A stretch of DNA of 64,000 bases from Candidatus Obscuribacterales bacterium (GTDB taxonomy: Bacteria; Cyanobacteriota; Vampirovibrionia; Obscuribacterales; Obscuribacteraceae): contig JAIETF010000026.1 of assembly GCA_019745415.1 (NCBI GenBank), positions 186,001 to 250,000 on the forward strand, read 5' to 3'. The notes below the pieces were generated by a model. It worked only from the letters and a program-made list of their open reading frames with translations, was not told where the DNA came from and searched no databases. Positions within the stretch are counted from its first letter, which is position 1, and every line of letters begins with the position of its first letter. Position numbers and translations under genes: made by a program. Below, piece by piece: positions 17,037-25,904 of the stretch.

Positions 17037-18794
17037 CTAAGCCTGTTCTTGCGCCAATAGCGCTTCCAGCGGCGCTCGCAGACTCTCAGACAAGTTCTTA
17101 CCAAAGCGGTTAAATGCGGCTTGGGCTCTCTGAACTGCTTCTTGCTTTGGCCTAACAAAAGAAGAGTTCTTCCTTCTTAGCCAATTATCAAGACAAACAC
17201 TTATTCTTCTCTTCGCATCTTCGGCGCCATCAAGACATGCTGCATTATAAGAAAGAAGCAACAAGGACAGGGTCTGCCAAAAATTAAGTTTGGAAAGATG
17301 AGGCATCAACTTGAGAGATCTTTCGGCAAGTGGCTCTCTTTGAATATAGGCAGCTACTCGCTTGAAATCGACAGCAAACTTGCAATTCAGATGCTTGATG
17401 GCAACCTTAATACATTTTCCAGATCCATCTTCCAGAGACCTATATAGGAAAGCGAGGAATTGGTCTTCTTGACCCCGATTCAGGCACTGAAACAAAGCTA
17501 TGTCAAAGGCTGCCGCCCTCACAGAAGCTGAGCCGTGCATGAGGAAGGGCTCTAATATCTCTTCATCCTCAACGGTTAAGCCAAACTGTTTCATACCAGA
17601 CAGGCAGACTACCATTTCGCTGACCTTCACTTCTTCAAACTGCTCCAGCTTATGACGAAGCTCTTGAAGCCTAGCCCTGTAAAGCGTTTCAATATTTTTG
17701 CCCTTGAGTAGATACTGAGCCAATGCGCGCACTGCAGCTCGCTCACTAAACAATGACTCCTTCGCCAACTCGGCAAGTTCGTCTGGGCTACTAGCGAATA
17801 AACCACCAAAATAACTTCGCAAAGCTTCCACTCGTAACTCTGTATGCTTGCTCAAGAATAAGCGGCGCAGCAAGGCAGGAAAGTCATCTATGCCCAAATC
17901 AATCAAATTGCTGGATTCACAAACCGATTTGATCGCACTGAAAGACAGCATCGCAATTCTTTCATCGTCACAGTCAAGAAGTGGCAGAAAACTATCTGCC
18001 AAGCAATGCTCTAAAAGTAACTTCGCTAACCAGGGAGAACATTGAACACCGCTCAAAACTATTACAATTGCCTTTTTGCTATCAAACTGAACAGCTTCTT
18101 TGCATAAATCAGTAATCAAATCTATGCTTGCTGAGCACTTCGGACTTTTTTCTAAAAGAAACAATAGAGGAAGACTATGTACCAATTCTTCAAGTACTGA
18201 GGCATCACTACTTTTGTTTTGCTGAATCGATCTAAGTCCGTCAAGCGCGAGTTCTCGAACTCTCAAGACCCAATCTCGCAGACGCAACAAAAGGAATGGA
18301 ATAACCGAGCAATCTCCACTTTCTATTAGGCGCCGCACAGCCGCCTCGCGCAGATAGCCGTTTCGAGACAAAGACATGAGCCCTACCGTAGGTATGGCAA
18401 GGTCTGCCGACAAAGAGAACTGTTCACCAGGAGGGCACCATGAAGTCCTAAACACGCGCTCAAGACTAGAGAGCTCTTGCGTCAGTCTTTGCTTGCCGAC
18501 AAAGGCAAAGAGCCTTTCTAATTGACCGTTCGCTCCCTCCGAAATAGAAGGATCATCACTCAGCGCAAGCATTGTCAATTCAAATATCAACACAGACAAA
18601 GCATCCGCCGGCAGAGAAGAGCACTCTTCAATTGTCTGCAAAATCGCGAGCCTGGCGCGCTTTCTATTGACTTTCTGCACGACGGCATCTACAGGGTAAA
18701 AACAAGCCGATATCGGTTTGTTTTTACCCATAGAATCAAGGTAGCTCAATATTTGAAGCTTAAGCACATCCGCTTGACTACCCGCCCCCCTCAC
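17037..18794 (-). CDS. HEAT-repeat-like protein
   Basis: 585 aa, nearly all alpha-helical with repeated two-helix units (e.g. GYLREAAVRRLIESGDCSVIPFLLLRLRDWVLRVRELALDGL), typical of HEAT/armadillo-type scaffolds. No signal peptide or membrane helix. The GTG start overlaps the TGA of the upstream gene (GTGA), with AGGA just ahead, indicating translational coupling. Near the N-terminus, residues 22-34 are encoded by a 36-bp inverted repeat containing the iterated palindrome. A structural role in a signalling complex with the flanking kinases is possible, but only by location. Confidence 0.75.
   Translation of the reverse strand: MRGAGSQADVLKLQILSYLDSMGKNKPISACFYPVDAVVQKVNRKRARLAILQTIEECSSLPADALSVLIFELTMLALSDDPSISEGANGQLERLFAFVGKQRLTQELSSLERVFRTSWCPPGEQFSLSADLAIPTVGLMSLSRNGYLREAAVRRLIESGDCSVIPFLLLRLRDWVLRVRELALDGLRSIQQNKSSDASVLEELVHSLPLLFLLEKSPKCSASIDLITDLCKEAVQFDSKKAIVIVLSGVQCSPWLAKLLLEHCLADSFLPLLDCDDERIAMLSFSAIKSVCESSNLIDLGIDDFPALLRRLFLSKHTELRVEALRSYFGGLFASSPDELAELAKESLFSERAAVRALAQYLLKGKNIETLYRARLQELRHKLEQFEEVKVSEMVVCLSGMKQFGLTVEDEEILEPFLMHGSASVRAAAFDIALFQCLNRGQEDQFLAFLYRSLEDGSGKCIKVAIKHLNCKFAVDFKRVAAYIQREPLAERSLKLMPHLSKLNFWQTLSLLLLSYNAACLDGAEDAKRRISVCLDNWLRRKNSSFVRPKQEAVQRAQAAFNRFGKNLSESLRAPLEALLAQEQA
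18694..18729. repeat. Iterated palindrome, copy 2: 36-bp inverted repeat
   Basis: Two 18-bp arms, starting GGGTAAAAACAAGCCGAT, match end to end with one G:T mismatch. The core is GCCGATATCGGT. It is inside the HEAT-like coding region and read through in frame on the minus strand as K-P-I-S. Confidence 0.85.
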
Positions 18795-19759
18795 TTATCC
18801 TTTTCTCCCACAGGCTTAACCAAATCTCTATTGCCGCCTCTTTTTTCGTACATAAACAGGTCGGTTAAATCCGAAGACTGTAATTCATCTCCGCTCTCTG
18901 AAAAATAAAAGGCAGCCAGGTCTCTTGCTTTGCGGTAGCCGGCTGGCGCCGCGAAGTCTGAAGTCTTGCTGGTAACAATCTTGAGAGAGGTAGGATTGAC
19001 CATAGTGACAAACTGCCCTTCATGCCTCTGTTTCACCTTTATTGGGAAGCCATATTTCGTGGGCAAATCAAGCATATCGCACCAGTACTTAAGTACAGCA
19101 TCGTTGAATGAATTACCTGGAATCGTCCAAAACTCTGCACTCGGCTTTGACTTAATGGGGACTTCAGTCTCAAAGGCCTTATAGTGCTCGACCGTCCTAC
19201 CGCACAGATTCTCGACACCAACTTTCTCTACATGTTTGATTTTTACCAGGTCAATGCCCCGCCTAGCCCAGTTAATCCAATCCTTCCTAGTGGTTTCAAG
19301 GAAAATCTTATTCTCAGGGCGAACCATAATCACCTTATCAGGCATGTTCTTCCGCCAAACGGTTGAACCGGTAAAGGTTATCACTGATACAGCATCTTTA
19401 GAAATCAAATAGCGAGCGATACCAAACTGACTTGTCCTGGCCAACAACTCAAGCGCCTGGCTAGTTTCTGTTGCACCAGACAATCTAGCTTTCGTTGATT
19501 GAGGAGGAGGCGGCGGAGATGCATAAGCTGCGTGAAAAAATGAAATAATTGAGAGAGTGTAAAGAATTAGGAGCGCGCACAAAGCTAATGAATAGCCTTT
19601 TCTTGAATAGCCTTTTCTTGAATGAACTTTTCTTAGATGGCTTTCGCGAAATGTTCGAAAGAGCCTTAATCGCAAAGCAAATTCGATAAAGGCATAGGGG
19701 CTCAAGGTTTCGATTTCACTGGCAGGGAAAAATGTAAAAGCGCGGTCTAATCTGCTCAA
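18791..19759 (-). CDS. Secreted hypothetical protein, coupled to the HEAT-like gene
   Basis: 322 aa. After an unusually long basic N-terminus (residues 1-55, with the repeated pentapeptide RKGYS), a hydrophobic segment LALCALLILYTLSIISFFHAAYA acts as signal peptide or anchor. Behind a PPPPP stretch lies an exported domain of about 230 residues containing ISKDAVSVITFTGSTVWRKNMP and a Cys pair (ENLCGRT, KYWCDML). The layout recalls periplasmic lipoprotein-sorting-like beta proteins, but I cannot name the family. It is directly coupled to the HEAT-like gene by a GTGA overlap. Confidence 0.7.
   Translation of the reverse strand: MSRLDRAFTFFPASEIETLSPYAFIEFALRLRLFRTFRESHLRKVHSRKGYSRKGYSLALCALLILYTLSIISFFHAAYASPPPPPQSTKARLSGATETSQALELLARTSQFGIARYLISKDAVSVITFTGSTVWRKNMPDKVIMVRPENKIFLETTRKDWINWARRGIDLVKIKHVEKVGVENLCGRTVEHYKAFETEVPIKSKPSAEFWTIPGNSFNDAVLKYWCDMLDLPTKYGFPIKVKQRHEGQFVTMVNPTSLKIVTSKTSDFAAPAGYRKARDLAAFYFSESGDELQSSDLTDLFMYEKRGGNRDLVKPVGEKDK
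19591..19635. repeat. 15-bp tandem repeat in the coding region, three units
   Basis: Unit AATAGCCTTTTCTTG twice exactly (19591-19605, 19606-19620) and once degenerate (19621-19635). The 15-bp length keeps the frame and yields the repeated peptide SRKGY in the gene 18791-19759. Confidence 0.8.
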
Positions 19760-19824
19760 AAGATGAACCCCAAACGAATATCAATTGATTTTAGCAATTC
19801 AGCACAGGATATAACCTCAAGAAC

Positions 19825-22641
19825 TTGAACAAGACTGACGAGAATAAGGGCGTTGAAAACATCTGCTCCAGATGTGGCAGACGTCGCCTTCTGGCAGAAC
19901 GGCGGGGATCACTCACCAGCTTTTTGCTAAGTGATCTAAGTTGTCAGTGCGAAGAGAGCTCGACACAAGCGCATGAATCTATAAAGGAAAAACCGCTTGA
20001 GAAATCCAAAAGCCGCACAGGAGAGCAAAGCAGCATTTGTCAACGCTGTTTAAAGTTAATACCGACGGTAGAGCGTACAGGCAGTATCACAGCCTTTTTC
20101 TTCAAGGATCAGCGGTGCCAGTGCCGCAAACCCCTGCTTGAAAGGAACAAACCCGACTATTCATCAAAAGCCCAGGCGCCGGCTCATGTAGCTGTTTATG
20201 AAGACTCTGATGATTATAGGCGGCAAAATCTGGCTGGACTGGAAACCCGATATCATGGCGGAGAGCTGCTTAGCAAGCGCACCAGCCTTAAAACCGCTAT
20301 GCAGACAGCAAGAGCTAACCAGGCCCAAGCCACCATAGCGATGGCGGAACTGGCTCCAGGCCAGATTATTGGTGGATGCTATGAACTGATTGACTTGGCC
20401 GGACAAGGTGGCATGGGTTCGGTCTACAAAGCTCGACATACAGTTCTGGGAAGGCTATGCGCAGTCAAATTTCTCTTACCCAGCATGATTACCCCACGCA
20501 CCTGGTTTCTGTTTCAAAAAGAAGCCAAGCTTGTTTCTACAATGCAGCATCAGACAATCTGCCAAGTTTATGATTTAGGCATCCATAACGAGACAGTCCC
20601 CTATTACTGCATGGACTTTGTAGAGGGGGCTACTCTGGAAAACACCATTGTGAAGCATGGACCTCTTTCAGTTGGCGCCACACTCGAACTGTTTATTAAA
20701 GTCTGCGAAGGTCTCAACTATGCTCATAAACGCAACGTAGTTCATAAAGATCTAAAGCCCGCTAATTTGATGATAACTGGCTCAAGCAACACTATCGAAA
20801 TAAGGATTCTGGATTTTGGTATCGCCGACCTAGCTGAATCAGCGAGAGAATCACAAGGGCAAGGTTTGGACAGTGAACCAAACAGTAACGGTCTACAGCC
20901 CAAAGGTGTCCTCAAGCAGGCAGACATTATAGGCAGCGCTTCTTATATGAGTCCCGAACAGTTTGTTGGCGACGCCGTAGACCGCCGATCAGATATCTAC
21001 AGCCTTGGTTGCGTAATATTCGAGACCCTGGTGGGAGCGCCACCGTTTCTAGAGCAGTCCTTTGAAGAATTACGCCATGCGCATTTAAACACACTGCCAC
21101 CATCTTTAGAGGCACCCACCGGCATCTACTTCCCCCTTTCTATTCAAGCAATAATTGCAAAATGCCTTGAGAAGAAGCCTGATCATCGTTATCAGAGTGC
21201 CGCAGAGCTAGCCGCCGACCTAGAGCTGGCCCTGGCCAAGAAACCGCTACAGTATGCCTTAGAGCATTTCAAAGTGCTGGAAGAGGGACGTCGCTTCTCT
21301 CAGACAAAAGACAAGTACTATGATGACGAACAATCCTCACCCCACACCAGGACGAGCAATCAAGCAGACGCGCAAAAGCGGACAGAACTTCCATTGCAAA
21401 GCCTGGCGCCAGATCTGAAGATATTTCTCTCAGCCTTGCTTGCGGTGGTTTTCTTGAGCTTCGCCGCTGTTTATCTCTTGCTCTTCAACCTAAGCAATGA
21501 TTCAAAGAAGAACAGCAGACAGAGCAGAACTCATATTCAATCAAGTACAAACACAAGTGCAAGTACAAGCAAAGACAAGGGCAAAAGAAAAGAATTGGTC
21601 GGCGACACTACTGGTGACACCACAAGCCGGGGTGCAGGCAACAACCTCACAAACCAGAGGCAGGATAATGCTATAGAAAGCTCTGAGAGCCAGAGCAAAA
21701 GCCCCGAGAGCCACGATGCCGTTCTTCCGCAAGCATCACTCACCTCCGTGGCCCAGTTTGCCGTCTTGAAAGTTGCCGAGCAAGAGCCCTCATTCATTGC
21801 TATTCAGCCAATGCAAAATCCGAGCCAAATATCTCTAGAGAAACTGGAGAAACTAGAGAAAAACACCCTATTAATCAAACCGCTGAGCGACTCGACCCTA
21901 AACATAATATGCGCCGAGTTGCCGACGGCAAAGATAGGCGGCTTGGACATGACAGCGGTAAAGACGGCCGAAACCGAGCTGCGCTGGCTAACTGAAGCCT
22001 GTGCCAAACAAACTCGCTATCTGCGCATACCAGTTGAAGCGCCAGGCGAAATCGGCAAATTCAATGAGCTACTGCCAAAATTTCAGAATCTACAATTTCT
22101 CATCTATCACGTCAACTCTCGAGCCAGCATGCCGGTTCCAGTACCGCCGGGACTGACCTATTTCGCCATAGAAAACGCCCATTTGCCGGGTATCAAGCTA
22201 TCAGATATCAACGAACGCCATCCATCTAGAACCTATGGCGACCTGGTCAACAACAATCTTGTCCGAACGCAGCTGAAGGCCATACCGGCTTCAATAGAAT
22301 TGATCAACTGTGAACTAAATGAGCGCACCTTTCACTTTCTTGGCCACAGCGCCAAGCTTGAGCGCCTAACTTTGAAAGATTGCCGCCTTAAGGAAAGCCC
22401 CATAGAAACTACTGCTATATACGGCGTAAAGAATCTGAAGATTATAGTTTCGGATGCACAGCTGCCCGACTGGCTCGAACCCGAAGCCCTGAGCAAAGCA
22501 GCCATCGCCCTGCCGGAAGAACTTGAAATCGTCATGACCGCTTGGTCGGACAAGCAATGCCAAAAACTAGATAGACAGTACAGAGCAGTACATCCTCGCC
22601 TTAAAGACGATTCTCACAAGTTCAAAGTGACTCGAAGATAG
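19825..22641 (+). CDS. Membrane Ser/Thr kinase, paralogue with tandem CX2CX22CXC domains
   Basis: 938 aa from a TTG; no ATG or GTG precedes the first Cys pair. A TATAAC -10-like box at 19810-19815 sits so close that the mRNA may be nearly leaderless. Two N-terminal modules repeat the CX2CX22CXC spacing (CSRC...CQC and CQRC...CQC) with GSLTSFLLSD and GSITAFFFKD. The kinase domain is complete: GQGGMGSV, CAVKFL, HKDLKPANLM, DFGIADL, GSASYMSPEQ. One transmembrane helix (FLSALLAVVFLSFAAVYLLLF) leads to a Ser/Thr-rich stalk and a C-terminal domain with LRR-like strands. It shares its whole architecture with the kinase at 13071; both probably bind related signals. Confidence 0.85.
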   Translation: MNKTDENKGVENICSRCGRRRLLAERRGSLTSFLLSDLSCQCEESSTQAHESIKEKPLEKSKSRTGEQSSICQRCLKLIPTVERTGSITAFFFKDQRCQCRKPLLERNKPDYSSKAQAPAHVAVYEDSDDYRRQNLAGLETRYHGGELLSKRTSLKTAMQTARANQAQATIAMAELAPGQIIGGCYELIDLAGQGGMGSVYKARHTVLGRLCAVKFLLPSMITPRTWFLFQKEAKLVSTMQHQTICQVYDLGIHNETVPYYCMDFVEGATLENTIVKHGPLSVGATLELFIKVCEGLNYAHKRNVVHKDLKPANLMITGSSNTIEIRILDFGIADLAESARESQGQGLDSEPNSNGLQPKGVLKQADIIGSASYMSPEQFVGDAVDRRSDIYSLGCVIFETLVGAPPFLEQSFEELRHAHLNTLPPSLEAPTGIYFPLSIQAIIAKCLEKKPDHRYQSAAELAADLELALAKKPLQYALEHFKVLEEGRRFSQTKDKYYDDEQSSPHTRTSNQADAQKRTELPLQSLAPDLKIFLSALLAVVFLSFAAVYLLLFNLSNDSKKNSRQSRTHIQSSTNTSASTSKDKGKRKELVGDTTGDTTSRGAGNNLTNQRQDNAIESSESQSKSPESHDAVLPQASLTSVAQFAVLKVAEQEPSFIAIQPMQNPSQISLEKLEKLEKNTLLIKPLSDSTLNIICAELPTAKIGGLDMTAVKTAETELRWLTEACAKQTRYLRIPVEAPGEIGKFNELLPKFQNLQFLIYHVNSRASMPVPVPPGLTYFAIENAHLPGIKLSDINERHPSRTYGDLVNNNLVRTQLKAIPASIELINCELNERTFHFLGHSAKLERLTLKDCRLKESPIETTAIYGVKNLKIIVSDAQLPDWLEPEALSKAAIALPEELEIVMTAWSDKQCQKLDRQYRAVHPRLKDDSHKFKVTRR

Positions 22642-22813
22642 TGCCTTAGGGCTAGAGGCACCAGATCGGCACAAAAAAATACTAAGTCAGTGCCAGAACC
22701 CATCAAAAGCGAGGAATTGCAAGCCGATACGGGAATAAATACAAAAGCCGGAAAGAAGTCGGCACTAAGCTGCTAAGATGAAATTAGACTGTGCAGTGAA
22801 CGGAGTTAACTAA

Positions 22814-23164
22814 ATGCTGCTTAAAACTAGACAAGCTGTTCGCCCGGTTAGCAAACTGGACACCTACCGCCAAGGCGATGTACTCTTGCAGAAAGTCCCA
22901 GCTTTGCCGGAGAACGCAATCGAAAAAGAATGCGAAGAGCGGGTGATTCTGCAGCACGGTGAAGTGACCGGACACGCTCATGCCATCAGCACTGAGTACG
23001 CAAAGATGTATACAGCTAAGGGACAGCGCTACATAGAAGTAAAACCCGGTGCCAGATTAGTTCACGAAGAACACGGTACAATCAATTTGCCCGAAGGCTA
23101 TTATCGGATAATCCAGCAGCGGGAGTACGTGCCGGAAGCACCGCCCAGAGATGTCGTCGACTGA
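22814..23164 (+). CDS. Small conserved-type hypothetical protein, partner of the next gene
   Basis: 116 aa, soluble, beta-rich: YRQGDVLLQKVPALPE, HGEVTGHAHAIS and INLPEGYYRIIQQREYVPEA. The GEVTGHAHAI segment looks like a small barrel with a His pair. The ATG follows GGAG. Its 3' end overlaps the start of the next gene by 14 bases, so the two are co-translated. I recall such a small protein next to DUF6745-like proteins; no function is known to me. Confidence 0.75.
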   Translation: MLLKTRQAVRPVSKLDTYRQGDVLLQKVPALPENAIEKECEERVILQHGEVTGHAHAISTEYAKMYTAKGQRYIEVKPGARLVHEEHGTINLPEGYYRIIQQREYVPEAPPRDVVD

Positions 23165-24461
23165 ACTTAGAATAGAAAAACTCAATTCTAGACAACTGAA
23201 GTTGTTGGAAAAGTGCCGCGAGGAGTGGCGCTTAAACGGTCTCGGCAAGGGGCAAACCGACCGAGGCAAGGCTGAAGCCGCCATCAAGGCCGCATACCGA
23301 GCAGTAGGATTAGCCGAGCCTCGTGTTATTGTTTGGCTCAAGTCTCCCTGGGCGGGCAACACAGCCTCGCGCATTTTAGAGAGCGATATAGACTGGCCGT
23401 ATCACCTCAATACCGCCCAATTAGAAGTATGGGATGCAGTTTGGAAACAATGCCCAAGGCAACTGGAGGCAATCTCAGGTGAAGCGCACTGGAAAGAAGT
23501 GAGACGAAGCCTGCGCCTGAGCGCCGAAAAGAAAGTTATAGAACGCGAAGGGGTCTTGCTCGAGAAGTATCTGAAAGACCAGTTCGCCGAGAATATGGGA
23601 ATCTATATTTGGCATTATCTGCGCAGTCTCGCGGGCGCTAATGTTTCAAAGAAACTGCGCGAGGAAGCCGAGAATCAGGTAAAGTCAGCCATAGAAGGAC
23701 GACTTTCGGCTCTAGCTGCCGAACAGATTTATCATGAACTAGTTCAACCCGTGCACCTGCAAGTCTGGAGCTATGTGGCTGAACCGCTCAAGCAGCGGAT
23801 TCCCACCATGAGCGGCATTCTCGCAGGTCCTCAGAAATGGCAGATCAACTACGGCCTACATGACTCTAGCTGGCTTTCTTACTATGACTTTGTCGATCGC
23901 CTCGGCATTGAAGGCACCACCCCACTGAAAGGTCTCACCGACCTAGCACGAAACGCCGGCTGGGTCTGGGCTTACGAAAATCTCTGTATAATGACCGATC
24001 GCCCGCTCGAAGTGCATCGCGACAATCGTTTCCGCATACACGCCGAAGACAAGATGTGTATGCGCTTTGGCGATGATTGGGGCTTGTATGCCTGGCACGG
24101 AGTATTGGTTCCTCCCTATGTAATTCTGCTGCCTGAGCCGCTCACCTTTGACCTGATCGAGTCTGAGCCCAATGCAGAAGTTCGCCGCGTCTTGATTGAG
24201 CGCTTCGGACTAGAAAACTACTTGCGCGAGGGAAAAGTAGTAAAAATGCATCAGGACAATGCTGGCATTCTATATCGCATGAATCTCGAATCGGACGAAC
24301 CTATTATTGTTGTCCGGGTCAAGAACTCAACCCCAGAACCAGACGGCAGCATCAAAGAGTACTTTCTTAGGGTGCCGCCTACTATGCAGCGAGCCAAGCA
24401 AGCTGTAGCTTGGACATTTGGCTTAACTGAGGAAGAGTACGATCCTCTAGTGGAGACCTAA
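23151..24461 (+). CDS. DUF6745-like protein
   Basis: 436 aa, cytoplasmic, no signal peptide. The layout (a leading EWRLNGLGKGQTDRGKAEAAIKAAYRAVGLAEPRVIVWLKSP, a middle SWLSYYDFVDRLG, then CIMTDRPLEVHRD, GWGLYAWHG-type and ERFGLENYL motifs) resembles the DUF6745 family found with repeat or recognition proteins in Cyanobacteria and Actinobacteria; this is from memory of the pattern. The catalytic role, if any, is unknown. It overlaps the small gene before it and is followed by a TetR-controlled operon. Confidence 0.65.
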   Translation: MSSTELRIEKLNSRQLKLLEKCREEWRLNGLGKGQTDRGKAEAAIKAAYRAVGLAEPRVIVWLKSPWAGNTASRILESDIDWPYHLNTAQLEVWDAVWKQCPRQLEAISGEAHWKEVRRSLRLSAEKKVIEREGVLLEKYLKDQFAENMGIYIWHYLRSLAGANVSKKLREEAENQVKSAIEGRLSALAAEQIYHELVQPVHLQVWSYVAEPLKQRIPTMSGILAGPQKWQINYGLHDSSWLSYYDFVDRLGIEGTTPLKGLTDLARNAGWVWAYENLCIMTDRPLEVHRDNRFRIHAEDKMCMRFGDDWGLYAWHGVLVPPYVILLPEPLTFDLIESEPNAEVRRVLIERFGLENYLREGKVVKMHQDNAGILYRMNLESDEPIIVVRVKNSTPEPDGSIKEYFLRVPPTMQRAKQAVAWTFGLTEEEYDPLVET

Positions 24462-24506
24462 TCACCGATTACTAGCTTTCCATTTCTGGGGTACTTGCCA
24501 AAAACG

Positions 24507-24518
24507 AGACGACCGGTC
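24507..24518 (+). promoter_or_regulatory. Probable TetR operator 1 (AGACGACCGGTC)
   Basis: The 12-mer AGACGACCGGTC, with the palindromic core GACCGGTC, occurs here and again at 24799-24810. Both lie upstream of the TetR-family gene at 25052. NemR-like repressors bind comparable GACC..GGTC sites, so these are its likely operators. Confidence 0.6.
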
Positions 24519-24584
24519 TATTATGTACTTATCAACCGGCTGAAACCTACAAGTTTGGACGGGGGAGCACAGGAGGTAAGCATA

Positions 24585-24800
24585 ATGAACACTGAAGAGC
24601 AAAAATCTACCCCCCAAAAAGAAACCGATATCGGTTTATTTGCAGGGTCAAAAGATAACTTCGCCGATATTTGGCAAGGGCAGCTGAGCAAACGCACGCA
24701 GTCAAAGCTAGACAAACTAACCTTACTGAACAGCCTAAAAGCCAGCTTGGGATCCAACTTGGCAACCCAAACAAATCACAAATTTTTGGGCAGTCACTAG
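24585..24800 (+). CDS. Small hydrophilic hypothetical protein
   Basis: 71 aa from the ATG at 24585, which has a strong AGGAGG eleven bases ahead. It is rich in Lys, Gln, Ser and Asn (QLSKRTQSKLDKLTLLNSLKASLGSNLATQTN) with no known domain. The iterated palindrome lies within it and encodes ETDIGLF, in another frame from the copies in other genes. It is framed by the two AGACGACCGGTC sites, so it may be under the downstream TetR regulator. The excellent ribosome-binding site argues that it is translated. Confidence 0.55.
   Translation: MNTEEQKSTPQKETDIGLFAGSKDNFADIWQGQLSKRTQSKLDKLTLLNSLKASLGSNLATQTNHKFLGSH
24622..24637. repeat. Iterated palindrome, copy 3 (AAACCGATATCGGTTT)
   Basis: Perfect 16-bp palindrome inside the small gene 24585-24800, translated as T-D-I-G-L. 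Confidence 0.8.
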
Positions 24801-24810
24801 ACGACCGGTC
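24799..24810 (+). promoter_or_regulatory. Probable TetR operator 2 (AGACGACCGGTC)
   Basis: Exact second copy of the 12-mer, 292 bp after the first, between the two small genes and upstream of the 53-aa membrane protein and the TetR gene. Confidence 0.6.
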
Positions 24811-24890
24811 GGCTAAACAAAGAAAACATAAAAGCCCACAGGGATGCGAGCCACGCTCAAGAGCCCAGACAAAAATAAGGATCAATCAAA

Positions 24891-25052
24891 ATGATAGACA
24901 ACGAACTATTCTCACTGGCGGTTTTAGCCTTCATTCTCTGGATTATAGTTTCAGATCTACGCGGTCAAAGCCAGATGGCAAGGAAACCGAAACAGAAGTC
25001 GACCGTACCAGCGCCGGCTTTTGCCCGCCTGCCCGAAAGAGAGCATAAATAA
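24891..25052 (+). CDS. 53-aa single-span membrane protein, coupled to the TetR gene
   Basis: MIDNELFSLAVLAFILWIIV begins the protein: a short acidic start, one transmembrane helix (about residues 7-21), then a basic, Pro-rich tail (RKPKQKSTVPAPAFARLP). AAGGA lies about 9 bases upstream of the ATG. Its stop overlaps the ATG of the TetR gene by one base (TAATG), which strongly suggests real translation and coupling. The type is similar to small membrane modulators of transporters, but the role is unknown. Confidence 0.65.
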   Translation: MIDNELFSLAVLAFILWIIVSDLRGQSQMARKPKQKSTVPAPAFARLPEREHK

Positions 25053-25714
25053 TGATTTCAACTAAGCGACGCGGCGAAACACGCGACAAACTTATTGAAG
25101 CCGGACTGCAGCTCATGCTTGCCAAAGGCTACACCAACACAGGGATTCAAGAAATAGTAAATCAAGCTGGTGTACCAAAAGGGTCTTTCTATCATTACTT
25201 TGATAGCAAAGAAAACTTCGCTCTTGCCATAATCGATAGCTTCGACCGCAATCATCTTTTGAAGATAAGGCGCCATCTAAGCTCAGTCGAATCTTTAGTG
25301 CAAGAAGGGTTCTCTGCTGGGCAAGACGATGAATTGGTCTACCGGTCAACCTCAAGAGAAAGAGCGCTCGATAGACTGCTTGCATACTTTCGCTCAGTAG
25401 CGGAAGAGAAGGGAGCCTGTCCAAGCAAGAGCGGTTGCCTGATTGGCACTCTTTCACAAGAAATGTCTGGACAAAGTGAACTTTTGCGAGCAAGACTAGC
25501 CCAAGCTTTAGATGGATGGCGCGCTCAATTCTCGCAATGCCTGAAACTCGCACAGGACGAGGGAGACGTGCGCCGAGACTTGTGCCCAATCGAACTTTCT
25601 GAAATTGTTCTGAGCGGATTGGAAGGCGCCATACTGCGCAGCAAAGCAACAAATAGCCCGGCGCCGCTGCATTCCTTCATAGAACTTCTGCCTAGACTTT
25701 TGCAATGCAACTAG
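25052..25714 (+). CDS. TetR-family regulator (AcuR/NemR-like)
   Basis: 220 aa. The helix-turn-helix is near the N-terminus: TRDKLIEAGLQLMLAKGYTNTGIQEIVNQAGVPKGSFYHYFDSKENF. The C-terminal domain has CLIGTLSQEMSGQSELLRARLAQALDGWRAQFSQCLKLAQ, typical of the NemR/AcuR/YxaF group that responds to electrophiles or acrylate-like compounds. Cys residues at CPSKSGC could be redox or electrophile sensors as in NemR. Two AGACGACCGGTC sites upstream are probable operators, implying autoregulation together with the two small genes. Confidence 0.9.
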   Translation: MISTKRRGETRDKLIEAGLQLMLAKGYTNTGIQEIVNQAGVPKGSFYHYFDSKENFALAIIDSFDRNHLLKIRRHLSSVESLVQEGFSAGQDDELVYRSTSRERALDRLLAYFRSVAEEKGACPSKSGCLIGTLSQEMSGQSELLRARLAQALDGWRAQFSQCLKLAQDEGDVRRDLCPIELSEIVLSGLEGAILRSKATNSPAPLHSFIELLPRLLQCN

Positions 25715-25904
25715 ATTTTTCAGACTTTTCGAAGCTATATAGACCTTTCGAAGATGCCTAAACTTCTGCGATCCAGGCAAGACTTGCCCAGTAGAGCCAA
25801 ACGACCTTCAACACAAAGAGAGCCAGCTCATTGTTTTGGGAACCCATTACATATAGAATGCCTGTTTACCGCAACGCCCCCACCAATGCTAAAGCGAGTA
25901 GACA

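Noticed and set aside
25715..25904. Possible small gene between the TetR and hydrolase genes
   Set aside because: Several short frames but no ribosome-binding site and no protein-like sequence; treated as intergenic.
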